A DNA stretch of 64,000 bases from [Clostridium] leptum DSM 753 (GCA_000154345.1 DS480348.1:62001-126000), one strand, 5' to 3'; counted from the first letter of the stretch, positions 7,372 through 17,443 are shown. The notes: generated by a model from the letters alone, not told the origin. Numbers and translations are program-made.

Positions 7372-9603
7372 ATGGCAAAGGGTAATACGGTGAGATTATG
7401 GCGCAGATCCCTGATCGTGCTGATGGTGATGCTGATTGCAGGCTTCGGCTTGCCGATTTTCCGGCTGGTGCAGCTTCAGATTGTGGAAGGAGAAACCCTG
7501 CAGAAGGGAGCGGTGAGCCAGCAGCTGAAGGATACCACGATCAGCGCTAAGCGGGGTACCATTTACGACTGCAACATGAAGCCGCTGGCCCAAAGCGCCA
7601 ATGTGTGGACGGTGGTTCTGGAGCCCGCGTATTTGACGGATAAAGAGGATCAAACGCTGGTGGCTAACGGCTTGGCAGAAATCCTTGGGATGGAAGCCCA
7701 GGATATTATGGATAAAATGAATCCCAACTCCTACTACACCATATTAAAGAAAAAGGTGGAATCCGACGTTAAGGATGCCATTCTGCAATTTAAAACTGAT
7801 AATGAAATAACAAATGGTATTCGATTAATAGAAGATTACAAAAGGTATTATCCCTACGGTGCCTTTGCCTCAGCGGTGCTTGGGTGCGTCGGAGGAGACA
7901 ACCAGGGCCTTGCGGGCCTGGAGGCCTATTATGACAGTACCCTTACCGGAACGGCAGGCCGGCTGATTACGGCCAAAAACGCCATCGGCACCGATATGCC
8001 CTACGATTACGAGCAGCTGGTGCCGGCGGAGGATGGCTACAGCCTGGTGCTGACCATCGACGAGACCATCCAGCACTTTATGGAAAAGTATCTGGAACAG
8101 GGCATCATCAATAATGATGTTCAAAACCGTGCCGCCGCCATTATGATGAATGTAAATACCGGTGAGATCTATGGCATGGCGGTGAAAGGGGATTTCGACC
8201 CTAACGACCCCTTTACTATCGTGGATCAGGATGTACAGAAGGCCATAGACGCCTTGCCGGAGGACCAGCAGGACGCGGCTACCAGCGAGGCAATCCAGCA
8301 GCAGTGGAGAAATAAGGCGGTCAGCGATACCTATTACCCCGGCTCTGTATTTAAGATCATCACCTCGGCTATGGGCCTGCAGGAGGGCGTAGTGGATCAA
8401 AATTCTACTTTTGTTTGCACCGGCGCCCAGATGGTGGAAGGATATCCCAGGCCCATCCATTGCCATGTGACTTCCGGACACGGAACGCAAACCTTCCTGG
8501 AGGCGCTCTGCAATTCCTGCAACCCGGCGTTTATCCAGCTGGGACAGAAGGTGGGCGCTGAGAAGTTCTGGGAATATTACCAAGCCTTTGGCTTTTCCGA
8601 GCCCACCGGCATCGACCTGCCCGGCGAGGCCACGGACATCTTCTTTTCTTCCGACGGCTCGATGACGAACGCCGACCTGGCGGTAGCCTCCTTTGGACAG
8701 AATTTCAGCATCACTCCGATTCAAATGCTCACCGCCGCCGCTGCCGCGGTCAACGGCGGCAAGCTGGTGCAGCCCCATGTGGTGAAGCAGATTTTAGACA
8801 GCGACGGCAATATTGTCCAATCCGTGGGCACTACCGTAAAACGCCAGGTAATCTCTGAGGAGGTCTCCAAGGAGCTGTGCCAGATGCTTCAGACCAACGC
8901 CACCATCGGTTCGGGCAAAAACGGTTATGTGGCCGGCTTCCGAATCGGCGGAAAAACCGGCACCTCTGAAAAAATTGCCGACGATAACGCCAGCGATACG
9001 GGAGAGGATACGTATATCGCTTCCTATTTAGGCTTCGCCCCCGCGGATAACCCCGAGGTGGTAATGCTGGTGTACTGCGATAATCCCCAGGGCCCCAGCT
9101 ATTACGGAAGTTATGTGGCGGCGCCTATTTTCCGGGATGTTATGGAAGAGGTTCTGCCCTATCTGGGCATTGAGCGCCAGTACACCGACGAGGAACTGGC
9201 AAAGCGGGATGCGGAAACTCCGTCGGTAACCGGGCTGCCCATTGAGGACGCTAAAACCACCCTGAACAATTCCAGCCTGGGCTTCAGCGTGCTGGGAGAT
9301 GGGGATACCGTGGTGCAGCAGATCCCCGAAGCGGGCCAGCCTGTGCCGCAGAACGGCACCATTGTGCTGTATACCGACCAGCAGAGCGTCCAAAACAGTA
9401 CGGCTACAGTCCCCAATTTAGTGGGGCTGTCGGCAGCTGAAGCCGTAGCGGCGGCGGAAAACGCCGGCATCAATATCAAGATCAGCGGAAACTCTGAGGG
9501 GGCCGGTGCGGAGTCAGTGAGCCAGAGCGTCGCTGAAAACACCCAGGTCAGCAAGGGAACTGTGGTAACGGTGGAATTTGTCGTGCCGGATAACGTGGAG
9601 TAA
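7372..9603 (+). CDS. ftsI: Class B penicillin-binding protein with two PASTA domains (FtsI/SpoVD type)
   Basis: Septal peptidoglycan transpeptidase partnering FtsW. The 743-aa protein has an N-terminal membrane anchor (residues ~12-32), a PBP dimerisation domain, and a transpeptidase domain with the serine motif SVFK at 325-328, SCN near 382 and KTGT at ~528. Two C-terminal PASTA repeats follow (about 618-680 and 685-743). ATG 7372 follows AGGAGG. SpoVD, the sporulation-specific relative, has the same domain order and map position, so vegetative FtsI and SpoVD cannot be separated from this sequence alone. Confidence 0.92.
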   Translation: MAKGNTVRLWRRSLIVLMVMLIAGFGLPIFRLVQLQIVEGETLQKGAVSQQLKDTTISAKRGTIYDCNMKPLAQSANVWTVVLEPAYLTDKEDQTLVANGLAEILGMEAQDIMDKMNPNSYYTILKKKVESDVKDAILQFKTDNEITNGIRLIEDYKRYYPYGAFASAVLGCVGGDNQGLAGLEAYYDSTLTGTAGRLITAKNAIGTDMPYDYEQLVPAEDGYSLVLTIDETIQHFMEKYLEQGIINNDVQNRAAAIMMNVNTGEIYGMAVKGDFDPNDPFTIVDQDVQKAIDALPEDQQDAATSEAIQQQWRNKAVSDTYYPGSVFKIITSAMGLQEGVVDQNSTFVCTGAQMVEGYPRPIHCHVTSGHGTQTFLEALCNSCNPAFIQLGQKVGAEKFWEYYQAFGFSEPTGIDLPGEATDIFFSSDGSMTNADLAVASFGQNFSITPIQMLTAAAAAVNGGKLVQPHVVKQILDSDGNIVQSVGTTVKRQVISEEVSKELCQMLQTNATIGSGKNGYVAGFRIGGKTGTSEKIADDNASDTGEDTYIASYLGFAPADNPEVVMLVYCDNPQGPSYYGSYVAAPIFRDVMEEVLPYLGIERQYTDEELAKRDAETPSVTGLPIEDAKTTLNNSSLGFSVLGDGDTVVQQIPEAGQPVPQNGTIVLYTDQQSVQNSTATVPNLVGLSAAEAVAAAENAGINIKISGNSEGAGAESVSQSVAENTQVSKGTVVTVEFVVPDNVE

Positions 9604-9690
9604 CGAAGGATTCGCGGGAATTTTGGCCGGAGACTGCCGGGAAGATTCATAATTTATAAAATTTGCCGGCAAAATCCGCCAAATTTTTCT

Positions 9691-9719
9691 ATGACGGCGG
9701 AGGCTCCCTATGATATAAT
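9691..9719 (+). promoter_or_regulatory. Possible promoter upstream of mraY
   Basis: TATAAT at 9714-9719 is preceded after 17 bp by ATGACG, which matches TTGACA at four of six positions. It would allow expression of mraY onwards independently of the PBP gene. Confidence 0.45.
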
Positions 9720-9771
9720 CAAAGTTGGTTTTACGAAAGAACTTTGATGATTTGAGAGGCAGGAGAAAAGC

Positions 9772-10791
9772 ATGAATGGAGTTTGGGCATTGATCGCCGC
9801 GGTAATCGCTTTTGGCATCACTGCGATCATGGGAAAATGGATGATCCCATTCCTACATAAAATCAATTTTGGGCAGACCATCCGTGACGAGGGTCCCAAA
9901 TGGCATAAGAAAAAGCAAGGAACCCCTACTATGGGCGGGATTATGTTTATCATAGGAATCCTGATCGCTACTGTCGTGGCAGTGCCTTGTTACTGGCAGA
10001 TCAGCAGCGACAATGTGTTTCAAATGTCCGAAACCGGCCTGATGGCGACAAAGATTTTCGCCGGCCTTTGTCTGGCCCTGGGCTATGGCCTGATCGGCTA
10101 TTTGGACGACTATATTAAAGTGGTGAGAAAGCGTAATTTGGGCTTGACAGTCAAGCAAAAGCTGATTCTCCAGTTTCTGGTGGCGGCCGCTTATTTAGCG
10201 GCGATCTACCTTTCCGGCGGTACCGGCACCACGGAGATCCCCTTTGTGGGCCTGGTGGACCTGGGATGGGCTTATTGGCTCATCGCGGCGGTTTTGATCG
10301 TCGGCGTGGTGAACGCGGTGAATTTCACCGACGGCATCGACGGCCTGAACGGGTCGGTAACCTTCTTTTTTGCCGTGTTTTGTATGGTGATTTCCAGCTA
10401 TCTCTCCATGTTTGGTCTGAGCATTATGGCCGCCGCCGTGGCCGGCGGATGCCTGGGCTTTCTCCTGTGGAACTTCAACCCCGCTAAGGTATTTATGGGG
10501 GATACCGGCTCGTTGTTTTTAGGCGGCGCGGTATGCGCCCTTACTTTTGGCATGGACCTGCCCATATTATTGATTCCTTTGGGCATTATATATTGGATGG
10601 AAATCGGCTCTGTCATGCTTCAGGTAACCTATTTCAAGCTGACCCACGGAAAACGCCTGTTTAAAATGAGCCCAATCCACCACCATTTCGAACTGTGCGG
10701 ATGGAACGAGGTCAAAATCTGTGTTGTGTTCAGCTGCATCACCATGATCGGCGGTATTGCTTCTATGCTTTTGGTGTTCTTCGGCGTCTAG
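9772..10791 (+). CDS. mraY: Phospho-N-acetylmuramoyl-pentapeptide transferase MraY
   Basis: Integral membrane enzyme that transfers phospho-MurNAc-pentapeptide to undecaprenyl phosphate, giving lipid I. The 339-aa protein has about ten membrane spans and the family landmarks TMGGIMF, the catalytic aspartates in GYLDDYIKV and NFTDGIDGLNG, MGDTGSL, and the C-terminal HHHFELCGW. ATG 9772 follows AGGAG. Usual length and gene position. Confidence 0.97.
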   Translation: MNGVWALIAAVIAFGITAIMGKWMIPFLHKINFGQTIRDEGPKWHKKKQGTPTMGGIMFIIGILIATVVAVPCYWQISSDNVFQMSETGLMATKIFAGLCLALGYGLIGYLDDYIKVVRKRNLGLTVKQKLILQFLVAAAYLAAIYLSGGTGTTEIPFVGLVDLGWAYWLIAAVLIVGVVNAVNFTDGIDGLNGSVTFFFAVFCMVISSYLSMFGLSIMAAAVAGGCLGFLLWNFNPAKVFMGDTGSLFLGGAVCALTFGMDLPILLIPLGIIYWMEIGSVMLQVTYFKLTHGKRLFKMSPIHHHFELCGWNEVKICVVFSCITMIGGIASMLLVFFGV

Positions 10792-10932
10792 GGCGCAGAC
10801 CTGAGAGCTTCCGTGTGCTGAAGCGGAAAAGCCTGGGCTGGAAGCGGGCGCAGGGCCCTTCTTTCCTCTTGACGCTTCCTGTTCTTGTGCGTCTGAATAA
10901 CGATTCTGAAAATCCCAGAAAGGCGGTTGTCT

Positions 10933-12183
10933 ATGGAAAATAAAAAAATCAGCAGCCAGTATCCTTCCCGTTCTTACGGCAATAGACAGCAGCCTGAGAA
11001 AAAGGTTAAAAAGGCGGAAGGCCAGAACATTTTTGCCCGGTCCGGCCGGGCGGTGAAGAAAAAGTTCCGGATTTTTTCCATTCGGGCAGGCATGGATATG
11101 CCCTTTTTCCTGCTGATTATGGTGATTCTCTGCATCGGCCTGGTGATGCTTTTTTCCGCGAGCTACGCAAACGCTTATTATGTTTACGGCGACAGCTATT
11201 ATTTCATCAAGGACCAGGCGCTGTTCGCGGTGCTGGGGATCGTTATCATGATTTTGGTCTCCTATTTCGATTATCATCATCTTCATAAATTCGCCATGCC
11301 GGTTTTAGGCGTTTCTTTCCTGCTGTTAGTGGTGGTGCTGTTCCAGCCCGCGATTAATCAGGTGCACCGGTGGGTGCAGATCGGCACCTTCAGCTTTCAG
11401 GCCTCGGAGGTTACCAAATTTGCCATTGTCCTTTCGTTCGCTCATCTGATTTCCATCAATTTCAAGCGGATGGATACCTTCCGCTATGGGATTTTACCCT
11501 ATTTGATCATTCTGGTGCCGACGCTGCTGCTTTTAGCGGCGGAGCCTCATATTTCCTGTATTGCTATTGTAGTGCTGCTGGCGGCGGGGATGCTGTTCAT
11601 CGGCGGCGTGAAGCTGCGGTGGTTTGTGATCGCTTTGTCTGTGATTGTCGGAGCCATTTTGTATCTGGTCATTTTCACCGATAACTTTTCTTATGCCAAC
11701 GACCGCATTTTAGGCTGGCTGGACCCCTTTAACGAGCAGATCTGGCAGGAAACCTGGCAGACCAGAAATTCTCTCTATGCTATCGGCTCGGGCGGCCTGC
11801 TGGGGCTGGGGCTGGGAAACTCCAGGCAGAAATACCTTTACCTGCCGGAGCCCCAGAACGACTTTATTTTTGCCATCGTCTGCGAGGAGCTGGGGTTGAT
11901 CGGCGCTTTGATTATTATCATTCTGTTCGCTTTGCTGGTCTGGCGCGGCATCAGCATCTCGCTGAAGGCCAAGGATAAGTTCGGTTCCCTGCTGGGAATC
12001 GGCCTTTCCGCCCAGGTGGGGCTCCAGGTGATTTTGAATATCGCCGTAGTGACCAACACCATTCCCAATACGGGGATCAGTCTCCCGTTTTTCAGCTATG
12101 GGGGCACGTCCCTGGTGATTCTGCTGGCCCAGATGGGCGTGGTGCTGTCGATTTCCCGAACGTCGATGATCGAAAAGGGGTAG
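10933..12183 (+). CDS. ftsW: SEDS peptidoglycan glycosyltransferase FtsW/SpoVE
   Basis: Membrane glycosyltransferase that polymerises lipid II at the septum with its cognate class B PBP. The 416-aa protein has a basic cytoplasmic N-terminus of ~50 residues followed by about ten membrane spans. SEDS features include VHRWVQIG, QNDFIFAIVCEELG, and the C-terminal ISLPFFSYGGTSL signature. ATG 10933 is chosen over TTG 10927 for spacing to AAAGGCGG. Its neighbours (PBP, mraY, murG) argue for FtsW or its sporulation homologue SpoVE rather than RodA. Confidence 0.92.
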   Translation: MENKKISSQYPSRSYGNRQQPEKKVKKAEGQNIFARSGRAVKKKFRIFSIRAGMDMPFFLLIMVILCIGLVMLFSASYANAYYVYGDSYYFIKDQALFAVLGIVIMILVSYFDYHHLHKFAMPVLGVSFLLLVVVLFQPAINQVHRWVQIGTFSFQASEVTKFAIVLSFAHLISINFKRMDTFRYGILPYLIILVPTLLLLAAEPHISCIAIVVLLAAGMLFIGGVKLRWFVIALSVIVGAILYLVIFTDNFSYANDRILGWLDPFNEQIWQETWQTRNSLYAIGSGGLLGLGLGNSRQKYLYLPEPQNDFIFAIVCEELGLIGALIIIILFALLVWRGISISLKAKDKFGSLLGIGLSAQVGLQVILNIAVVTNTIPNTGISLPFFSYGGTSLVILLAQMGVVLSISRTSMIEKG

Positions 12184-12355
12184 CGCCCTGGCCGGGCTTC
12201 CGTTTTTGCTCCGTTCCTTTCAGCGGGAAAGCGCTGCTGGGCGTGAAGGCTAAGGCTCCGGCGGCCTGGAGAGCTTTTAACATTGGAGCGCGTTCGGAAA
12301 GAGTTCTTTTATAGTAAAACGATGCCAGGCATGTTGTCCTGGGGGAGGTAGTGAT

Positions 12356-13483
12356 ATGAAATTATTGTTAGCGGGCGGCGGCACTGCGGGCCATATCAAT
12401 CCGGCGCTGGCCATCGCCGGCTATGTTTGCCAGCGGGAGCCGGCCACGCAGATCCTCTACGTGGGAGCCAAGGGCGGCATGGAGGAGAGATTGGTTCCTC
12501 AGGCGGGCTATGATTTTGAGAAGATCGAGATTTCAGGCTTTCAAAGAAAGCTGTCCTTTGAAAGCCTGAAAAAAAATGTCCATACCGTAAAGCTGGTGTT
12601 CTCATCCAGCAGAGAGGCAAAAAAAATTATCAGCCGGTTTCAGCCGGATCTCTGCATCGGCACCGGCGGCTACGTCAGCGGTCCGGTGATCCGGCAGGCG
12701 CAGAAGATGGGAATTCCCACTTTGATTCACGAGCAAAACGCTTTTCCGGGCGTGACCAATAAAATGCTGTCAAAGCACGCGGACCGGGTGATGCTGGCCA
12801 TTGAGGACGCGAAGCGGCATATGGACCCAAACGCCAGCTTCACTGTCACCGGAAATCCGGTGCGGGGGCAGATCGTTACCTCTCAGAAGCAGGCGTCCCG
12901 GGATTACCTGCGCCTGGACAACCGTCCGGTGATTTTGTCCTTCGGAGGCAGCCTGGGGGCGAGAAAAATCAACGAGGCGGCAGCGGATCTGATCGCCTGG
13001 AGCTCCAGGGACGACCGGTTCCAGCATATCCACGCCTATGGGCAGTACGGAAAATGGTTCCCAGAGCTTTTGGAGAAAAAGGGCGTTGACCTAAAGGCCC
13101 ACAAAAACCTGGACATCCGGGAATATATCAACAATATGCCGGTATGCATGGCGGCGGCCGACCTGGTGATCTGCAGGGCGGGGGCGATCACCCTGACGGA
13201 AATCCAGGCGCAGGGAAAGGCTTCTCTGCTGATTCCTTCTCCCAACGTCGCGGAGAATCACCAATATCACAACGCCATGGCGCTGGTCAGCCGGAACGCC
13301 GCCGAGATTCTGGAGGAGAAGGACCTGACCGGAGACTCCCTGATCGCGATGGTGAAAAAAATGATTTCTGACCCGATCAAGCTGAAGGAATACCAGGACA
13401 ACGCCAGGGCCATGGCGATTTTGGATTCCAGCGAGCGTATTTATCAGGTTATCAAGGAAGTTTTAAAGAAAAATCAGAGCTGA
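12356..13483 (+). CDS. murG: Undecaprenyl-PP-MurNAc-pentapeptide GlcNAc transferase MurG
   Basis: Converts lipid I to lipid II at the inner membrane face using UDP-GlcNAc; GT28 family. The N-terminal GGGTAGHINPALAIA, the HEQNAFPGVTN loop and GGSLGARKIN at the start of the C-terminal Rossmann domain are present, with the UDP-GlcNAc-binding region ICRAGAITLTEI. The 375-aa length is normal. ATG 12356 follows GGGGGAGG. Confidence 0.96.
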   Translation: MKLLLAGGGTAGHINPALAIAGYVCQREPATQILYVGAKGGMEERLVPQAGYDFEKIEISGFQRKLSFESLKKNVHTVKLVFSSSREAKKIISRFQPDLCIGTGGYVSGPVIRQAQKMGIPTLIHEQNAFPGVTNKMLSKHADRVMLAIEDAKRHMDPNASFTVTGNPVRGQIVTSQKQASRDYLRLDNRPVILSFGGSLGARKINEAAADLIAWSSRDDRFQHIHAYGQYGKWFPELLEKKGVDLKAHKNLDIREYINNMPVCMAAADLVICRAGAITLTEIQAQGKASLLIPSPNVAENHQYHNAMALVSRNAAEILEEKDLTGDSLIAMVKKMISDPIKLKEYQDNARAMAILDSSERIYQVIKEVLKKNQS

Positions 13484-13588
13484 AAGCATAGGCTCAGAAA
13501 CTTTGCGTTCTTCCGCTTTCCGGCAATGCACCAGGTTTTTCCTTTTCGCATAGTATGGCAGTATCAGAAAAGGAAAGGGTGTATTGCT

Positions 13589-14842
13589 GTGTCGAAGCTG
13601 ATGATAGAGGGTTCCCACTGTCTGGAAGGGGAATTGACGGTTCACGGCGCGAAAAACAGCGCCTTGCCGGTGCTGTCCGCTACTCTTTTATGCGACGGGG
13701 AAAGCCATATACATAACTGCCCCCGCCTGTCCGATGTTGACGCTTCGGTGGAAATCCTAAGGTATTTAGGCTGCCGGGTGGTCCGGGAGGGGGATACGGT
13801 GTCGGTAAATACCGATACCCTTTGCCGCTGCGATATTCCCGATCAGCTCATGCGGGAAATGCGTTCCTCCATCGTTTTTTTGGGCGCCGTCGCCTCCCGG
13901 ATGGGAAAGGCGAAGCTTTCCTTTCCCGGCGGCTGCGAGCTGGGCCCCAGACCCATTGATCTCCATCTGAAGGCCCTGCGCCAGATGGGGATGGTGATCA
14001 ATGAGTTTCACGGCTATCTGGACTGCTCCGTGCCGGCTAGGCTGAAGGGAACGTCGATTGCCCTGTCGTTTCCCAGCGTAGGCGCCACGGAAAACATCAT
14101 TTTGGCGGCGGCGCTGGCGGAAGGAACTACTGTCGTTAACAATGCGGCCAGAGAACCGGAAATCTGTGATTTATGCGGCTTCCTGAATGCCTGCGGCGCA
14201 AGGATATTCGGCGCCGGCGAAGGCCGGATCGTCATCGAAGGAGTGGAAAAGCTCACCGGAACAGAGCATCATGTGATCCCGGACCGGATCGCGGCCACCA
14301 CCTTTATGACCGCCGCGGCGGTCACCGGCGGCGACCTCTTGCTGAGAAGGGTGGTTCCCGACCATTTGTCCCAGGTTATTCCGATGTTCCAGGAGGCGGG
14401 CTGCCGCCTGCGGTGGGACGACGCGAACCTGCGGATACAGGCGCCCCAGCGTCTGCGGGCGGTCAAAAGCGTGAGGACCATGCCGTATCCGGGCTTCCCT
14501 ACCGACGCTCAGGCTCCGATGATGGCGATGACCACGGTTTCCGATGGGATCAGTATTTTTGTGGAAAACATATTTGAAAGCCGCTATAAGCATGTCGGTG
14601 AGCTTTGCAGGCTTGGCGCTAATATCAAGGTGGAGGGCCGTGTGGCCATTGTGGAAGGCGTGCCAAGGCTGTTCGGAGCGTCTGTGGAAGCGCCGGACCT
14701 GCGGGGCGGGGCCGCGCTGATTGTGGCGGGCCTTGCCGCCGACGGGCTGACGGAGGTTTCCGGCCTGCGGCATGTGGACCGGGGCTATGAGGCGATTGAG
14801 AAAAGCCTGAACCAAATAGGAGCGAAGGTCAGCAGAATTTAA
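13589..14842 (+). CDS. murA: UDP-N-acetylglucosamine 1-carboxyvinyltransferase MurA
   Basis: First committed step of peptidoglycan synthesis, adding enolpyruvate from PEP to UDP-GlcNAc. The catalytic-loop cysteine is present in PGGCELGPRPIDLH, so fosfomycin sensitivity would be expected by family rule. GTG 13589 after AGGAAAGG gives the standard start SKLMIEGSHCLEGELTVHGAKNSALP; the longer frame from 13526 lacks a ribosome site. 417 aa, normal length. It sits between murG and ftsQ, a placement used by several Clostridia. Confidence 0.95.
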   Translation: MSKLMIEGSHCLEGELTVHGAKNSALPVLSATLLCDGESHIHNCPRLSDVDASVEILRYLGCRVVREGDTVSVNTDTLCRCDIPDQLMREMRSSIVFLGAVASRMGKAKLSFPGGCELGPRPIDLHLKALRQMGMVINEFHGYLDCSVPARLKGTSIALSFPSVGATENIILAAALAEGTTVVNNAAREPEICDLCGFLNACGARIFGAGEGRIVIEGVEKLTGTEHHVIPDRIAATTFMTAAAVTGGDLLLRRVVPDHLSQVIPMFQEAGCRLRWDDANLRIQAPQRLRAVKSVRTMPYPGFPTDAQAPMMAMTTVSDGISIFVENIFESRYKHVGELCRLGANIKVEGRVAIVEGVPRLFGASVEAPDLRGGAALIVAGLAADGLTEVSGLRHVDRGYEAIEKSLNQIGAKVSRI

Positions 14843-14854
14843 AGGATGTGGAAC

Positions 14855-15991
14855 ATGGGCACGAGAGAACGAAATCAGAATAAACAGCCAGTTCCCCGGG
14901 AGAAGCCTAGGAAACCGGCGGCCCGGAATTCCAGGCCGCCGGAAAAGCGCGCCCCCCGGGGGCAGCCGGCGGCTCAAAAAAGCTCCCGGGGATCCGGAGG
15001 ACGGCGGGCAGAGGCTGCTGTGGAAAAAAAAGAGAAAAAGCGGGTCTATTCGGCGCGCAGAAATAAATACCGAAAGCTGAAAATCGGCGTTTTGTATACA
15101 GTGATGATTTTAGCGATTTTGACAGCGGGCATCGCCATCGGCGCGACAGTGCTCTTTAAAATCGATACCATTCAGGTGGTGGGGGAATCACGCTATGACC
15201 CCCAGGAAATCATTTCCTTAAGCGGGGTGGAAAAGGGGGAAAACCTGATTACCATTGATACCGCCGAGGGGGAAGCGGCGATTATGAGCCGAATGCCCTA
15301 TCTGGAAACGGTGCGGATCAAACGAAAGATTCCCTCCACGGTAAATATAGAGGTCACAGAGGCCCAGGCTGCGGGGTGTATCGCCTACCAAAACCAGTAT
15401 GTGATCATCAGCGGCTCCGGTAAGGTGCTGGAGCTTGCCCAGGCGCCACTGGAGGGTGTACCGGTGATTAAGGGCGCCGCGATCAAGGAGGCGGAGCTTT
15501 CTGAGGAGATTGTACTGGAGGATGAAACCGTCCTAACCCTGATTTCAGACATCGAAACCGCCAGAGCGGCGGCAGGCCTGGCTTCGGTGACGGAGCTTGA
15601 TCTGACCAATCCGGTGAGCCCCACGATCACCTATGATGGAAGGATTATCATTAAGCTTGGCATGCCAACGGATTTGGAATATAAGCTGCAGACGGCGGTG
15701 GCGGTGCTGACGTCGGAGGATATGAAAACCGCCCAGCGGGGCACTCTGGATGTGTCTCTCGCCGCGGATAAGGGAAGATCTTATTTCAAACCCGAGTACG
15801 GAACGGCATCCCAGGCCGGAACCAGCTCAGAGGCGGGCGTCCAAAGCGAAGAGGCTTCTGCTCAAACAGCCGCAGGCTCAGAGCTATCTTCAATACCTGA
15901 AAACATTTCCAGTGCGCCGGACGCATCTGACAGCGGCGCGGACCTGGCAAACACGGGAAATGATGGCGCGGAGCCTTCTTCGGGAGGCTAA
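14855..15991 (+). CDS. ftsQ: Cell division protein FtsQ/DivIB
   Basis: Bitopic divisome protein. ATG 14855 is 8 bp from AAAGGA; ATG 14846 would be too close. A long basic Pro/Arg-rich cytoplasmic tail of ~70 residues precedes one membrane span (VLYTVMILAILTAGIAIGA). The POTRA domain follows (IDTIQVVGESRYDPQEIISLSG), then the FtsQ beta domain, and a ~60-residue Ser/Ala/Glu-rich low-complexity tail ends the protein. 378 aa, longer than usual because of both tails. Confidence 0.88.
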   Translation: MGTRERNQNKQPVPREKPRKPAARNSRPPEKRAPRGQPAAQKSSRGSGGRRAEAAVEKKEKKRVYSARRNKYRKLKIGVLYTVMILAILTAGIAIGATVLFKIDTIQVVGESRYDPQEIISLSGVEKGENLITIDTAEGEAAIMSRMPYLETVRIKRKIPSTVNIEVTEAQAAGCIAYQNQYVIISGSGKVLELAQAPLEGVPVIKGAAIKEAELSEEIVLEDETVLTLISDIETARAAAGLASVTELDLTNPVSPTITYDGRIIIKLGMPTDLEYKLQTAVAVLTSEDMKTAQRGTLDVSLAADKGRSYFKPEYGTASQAGTSSEAGVQSEEASAQTAAGSELSSIPENISSAPDASDSGADLANTGNDGAEPSSGG

Positions 15992-16100
15992 GAGGATGCC
16001 GGCGGCCAAGGGCTGGACGGCGGGACAGGCTTCCAGGAAAGCGCGGCGGCAGGCTTGGCGCTGGAAGAATAAAATAATGGCTTGAAACGGGAAAAAAGGA

Positions 16101-16129
16101 TTGAAATTCCCATGGAAAAGTGTTAAATT
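16101..16129 (+). promoter_or_regulatory. Probable ftsZ promoter
   Basis: TTGAAA at 16101-16106, 17-bp spacer, TAAATT at 16124-16129, in the 255-bp gap before ftsZ. A dedicated ftsZ promoter is usual because FtsZ is needed in large amounts. Confidence 0.45.
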
Positions 16130-16246
16130 AATAAAAGAGTGTATCTAATTGGACAAGCGGTATTTCCGCGGCTTTCCAGGTACTGGAAATGTGTGAAAGA
16201 AATCAACAATACTTGAAAATATAAGAGAGTTTTAGGAGGAAAAGCT

Positions 16247-17398
16247 ATGCCTTTTGAATTGGACAACGACTTTGAAAACATTGTACAAATTAAGGTGATA
16301 GGCGTTGGCGGCGGCGGCGGAAACGCCATTGACCGGATGGTCACTTCCGGCGTAAAATGCGTCGAATTTATCTCAGTGAATACCGACCGGCAGGCGCTGA
16401 TTCGTTCTCAGGCGTCTCAGAAGATTCAAATAGGCGAGAAGATTACCCACGGAAAGGGAGCCGGTTCCAAGCCTGATATCGGTCAGAAGGCCGCCGACGA
16501 ATCCAGAGAGGCTATCGCCGCGGCGATTCGCGGCTCGGATATGGTCTTTATCACCGCCGGTATGGGCGGCGGTACTGGCACTGGAGCGGCGCCGGTGGTA
16601 GCGGAAATCGCAAGAGATATGGGAATCCTGACGGTGGGTATCGTCACAAAGCCCTTTGCCTTTGAGGGAAAGCGCCGTATGGAACAAGCGGAAAAGGGCA
16701 TTTCCGCTTTAAGAGAGCATGTCGATTCTCTTGTGGTGATCCCTAATGAGCGTTTAAAATATGTCAGCGAGGCTAAGATTACCTTGGCCAACGCTTTCGC
16801 GGTGGCGGATGATGTGCTTCGTCAGGGTGTGCAGAGCATCTCCGACCTGATCCTGCTGCCCGGAATTGTCAATCTGGACTTCGCGGATGTTACCGCTGTC
16901 ATGAAGGATGCCGGCTATGCCCATATGGGCGTGGGCCGCGCCAGCGGCAAGGACAAAGCGGAAACCGCCGCCAACATGGCGATTTCCAGTCCGCTTTTGG
17001 AAACTGCGATCAATGGCGCCAAGGGCGTTATCATCAATATTACCTCCAGCCCGGATATCGGCTTGGATGAAGTGGAAACTGCTTCCGCGATGATTGCGGC
17101 CCAGGCCGATAAGGAAGCCAACATTATCTGGGGCGCAGCCTTCGACGAGGATATGGAGGATGAGATGTCCGTTACCGTTATCGCCACTGGCTTTGCTACC
17201 CACGATTCCTATTTGCCTGAGCCTGAGATCCTGAAAAACGCGGCTCCCGCTCCCAGCCAGCCTCAGGGCCAGAACCTGCGCCGGCCCCAGGAGCAGCCCG
17301 CTCAAAGGCCCGCCGTGCCTCAAGCGCCTGCGGCTGGAGCGAATCAGGATGACGACGACACCTTTTATGACATTATGTCTATTTTTAACCGTAAATGA
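16247..17398 (+). CDS. ftsZ: Cell division GTPase FtsZ
   Basis: Tubulin-like GTPase that forms the Z ring. The 383-aa protein shows the N-terminal VIGVGGGGGNAIDRM, the tubulin signature GGGTGTGAAP, the T7-loop region (NLDFADV), a Pro/Gln/Ala-rich flexible linker (residues ~320-365) and the C-terminal peptide DDTFYDIMSIFNRK, which binds FtsZ partners. ATG follows TAGGAGG. ftsA is not upstream, as in several Clostridia; SepF usually supplies tethering in that case. Confidence 0.98.
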   Translation: MPFELDNDFENIVQIKVIGVGGGGGNAIDRMVTSGVKCVEFISVNTDRQALIRSQASQKIQIGEKITHGKGAGSKPDIGQKAADESREAIAAAIRGSDMVFITAGMGGGTGTGAAPVVAEIARDMGILTVGIVTKPFAFEGKRRMEQAEKGISALREHVDSLVVIPNERLKYVSEAKITLANAFAVADDVLRQGVQSISDLILLPGIVNLDFADVTAVMKDAGYAHMGVGRASGKDKAETAANMAISSPLLETAINGAKGVIINITSSPDIGLDEVETASAMIAAQADKEANIIWGAAFDEDMEDEMSVTVIATGFATHDSYLPEPEILKNAAPAPSQPQGQNLRRPQEQPAQRPAVPQAPAAGANQDDDDTFYDIMSIFNRK

Positions 17399-17410
17399 GG
17401 AAAAGAATCT

Positions 17411-17443
17411 AAAAGCAAGGCAGACGCTCTGCCTTGCTTTTTT
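17411..17443 (+). terminator. Terminator after ftsZ
   Basis: A perfect 13-bp stem (17412-17424 with 17428-17440, 3-base loop) runs into a T-tract. It ends the dcw transcription unit. Confidence 0.9.

Noticed and set aside
15750..16085. 111-aa reading frame over the end of ftsQ
   Set aside because: Out-of-frame shadow of the low-complexity ftsQ tail, without a start signal.
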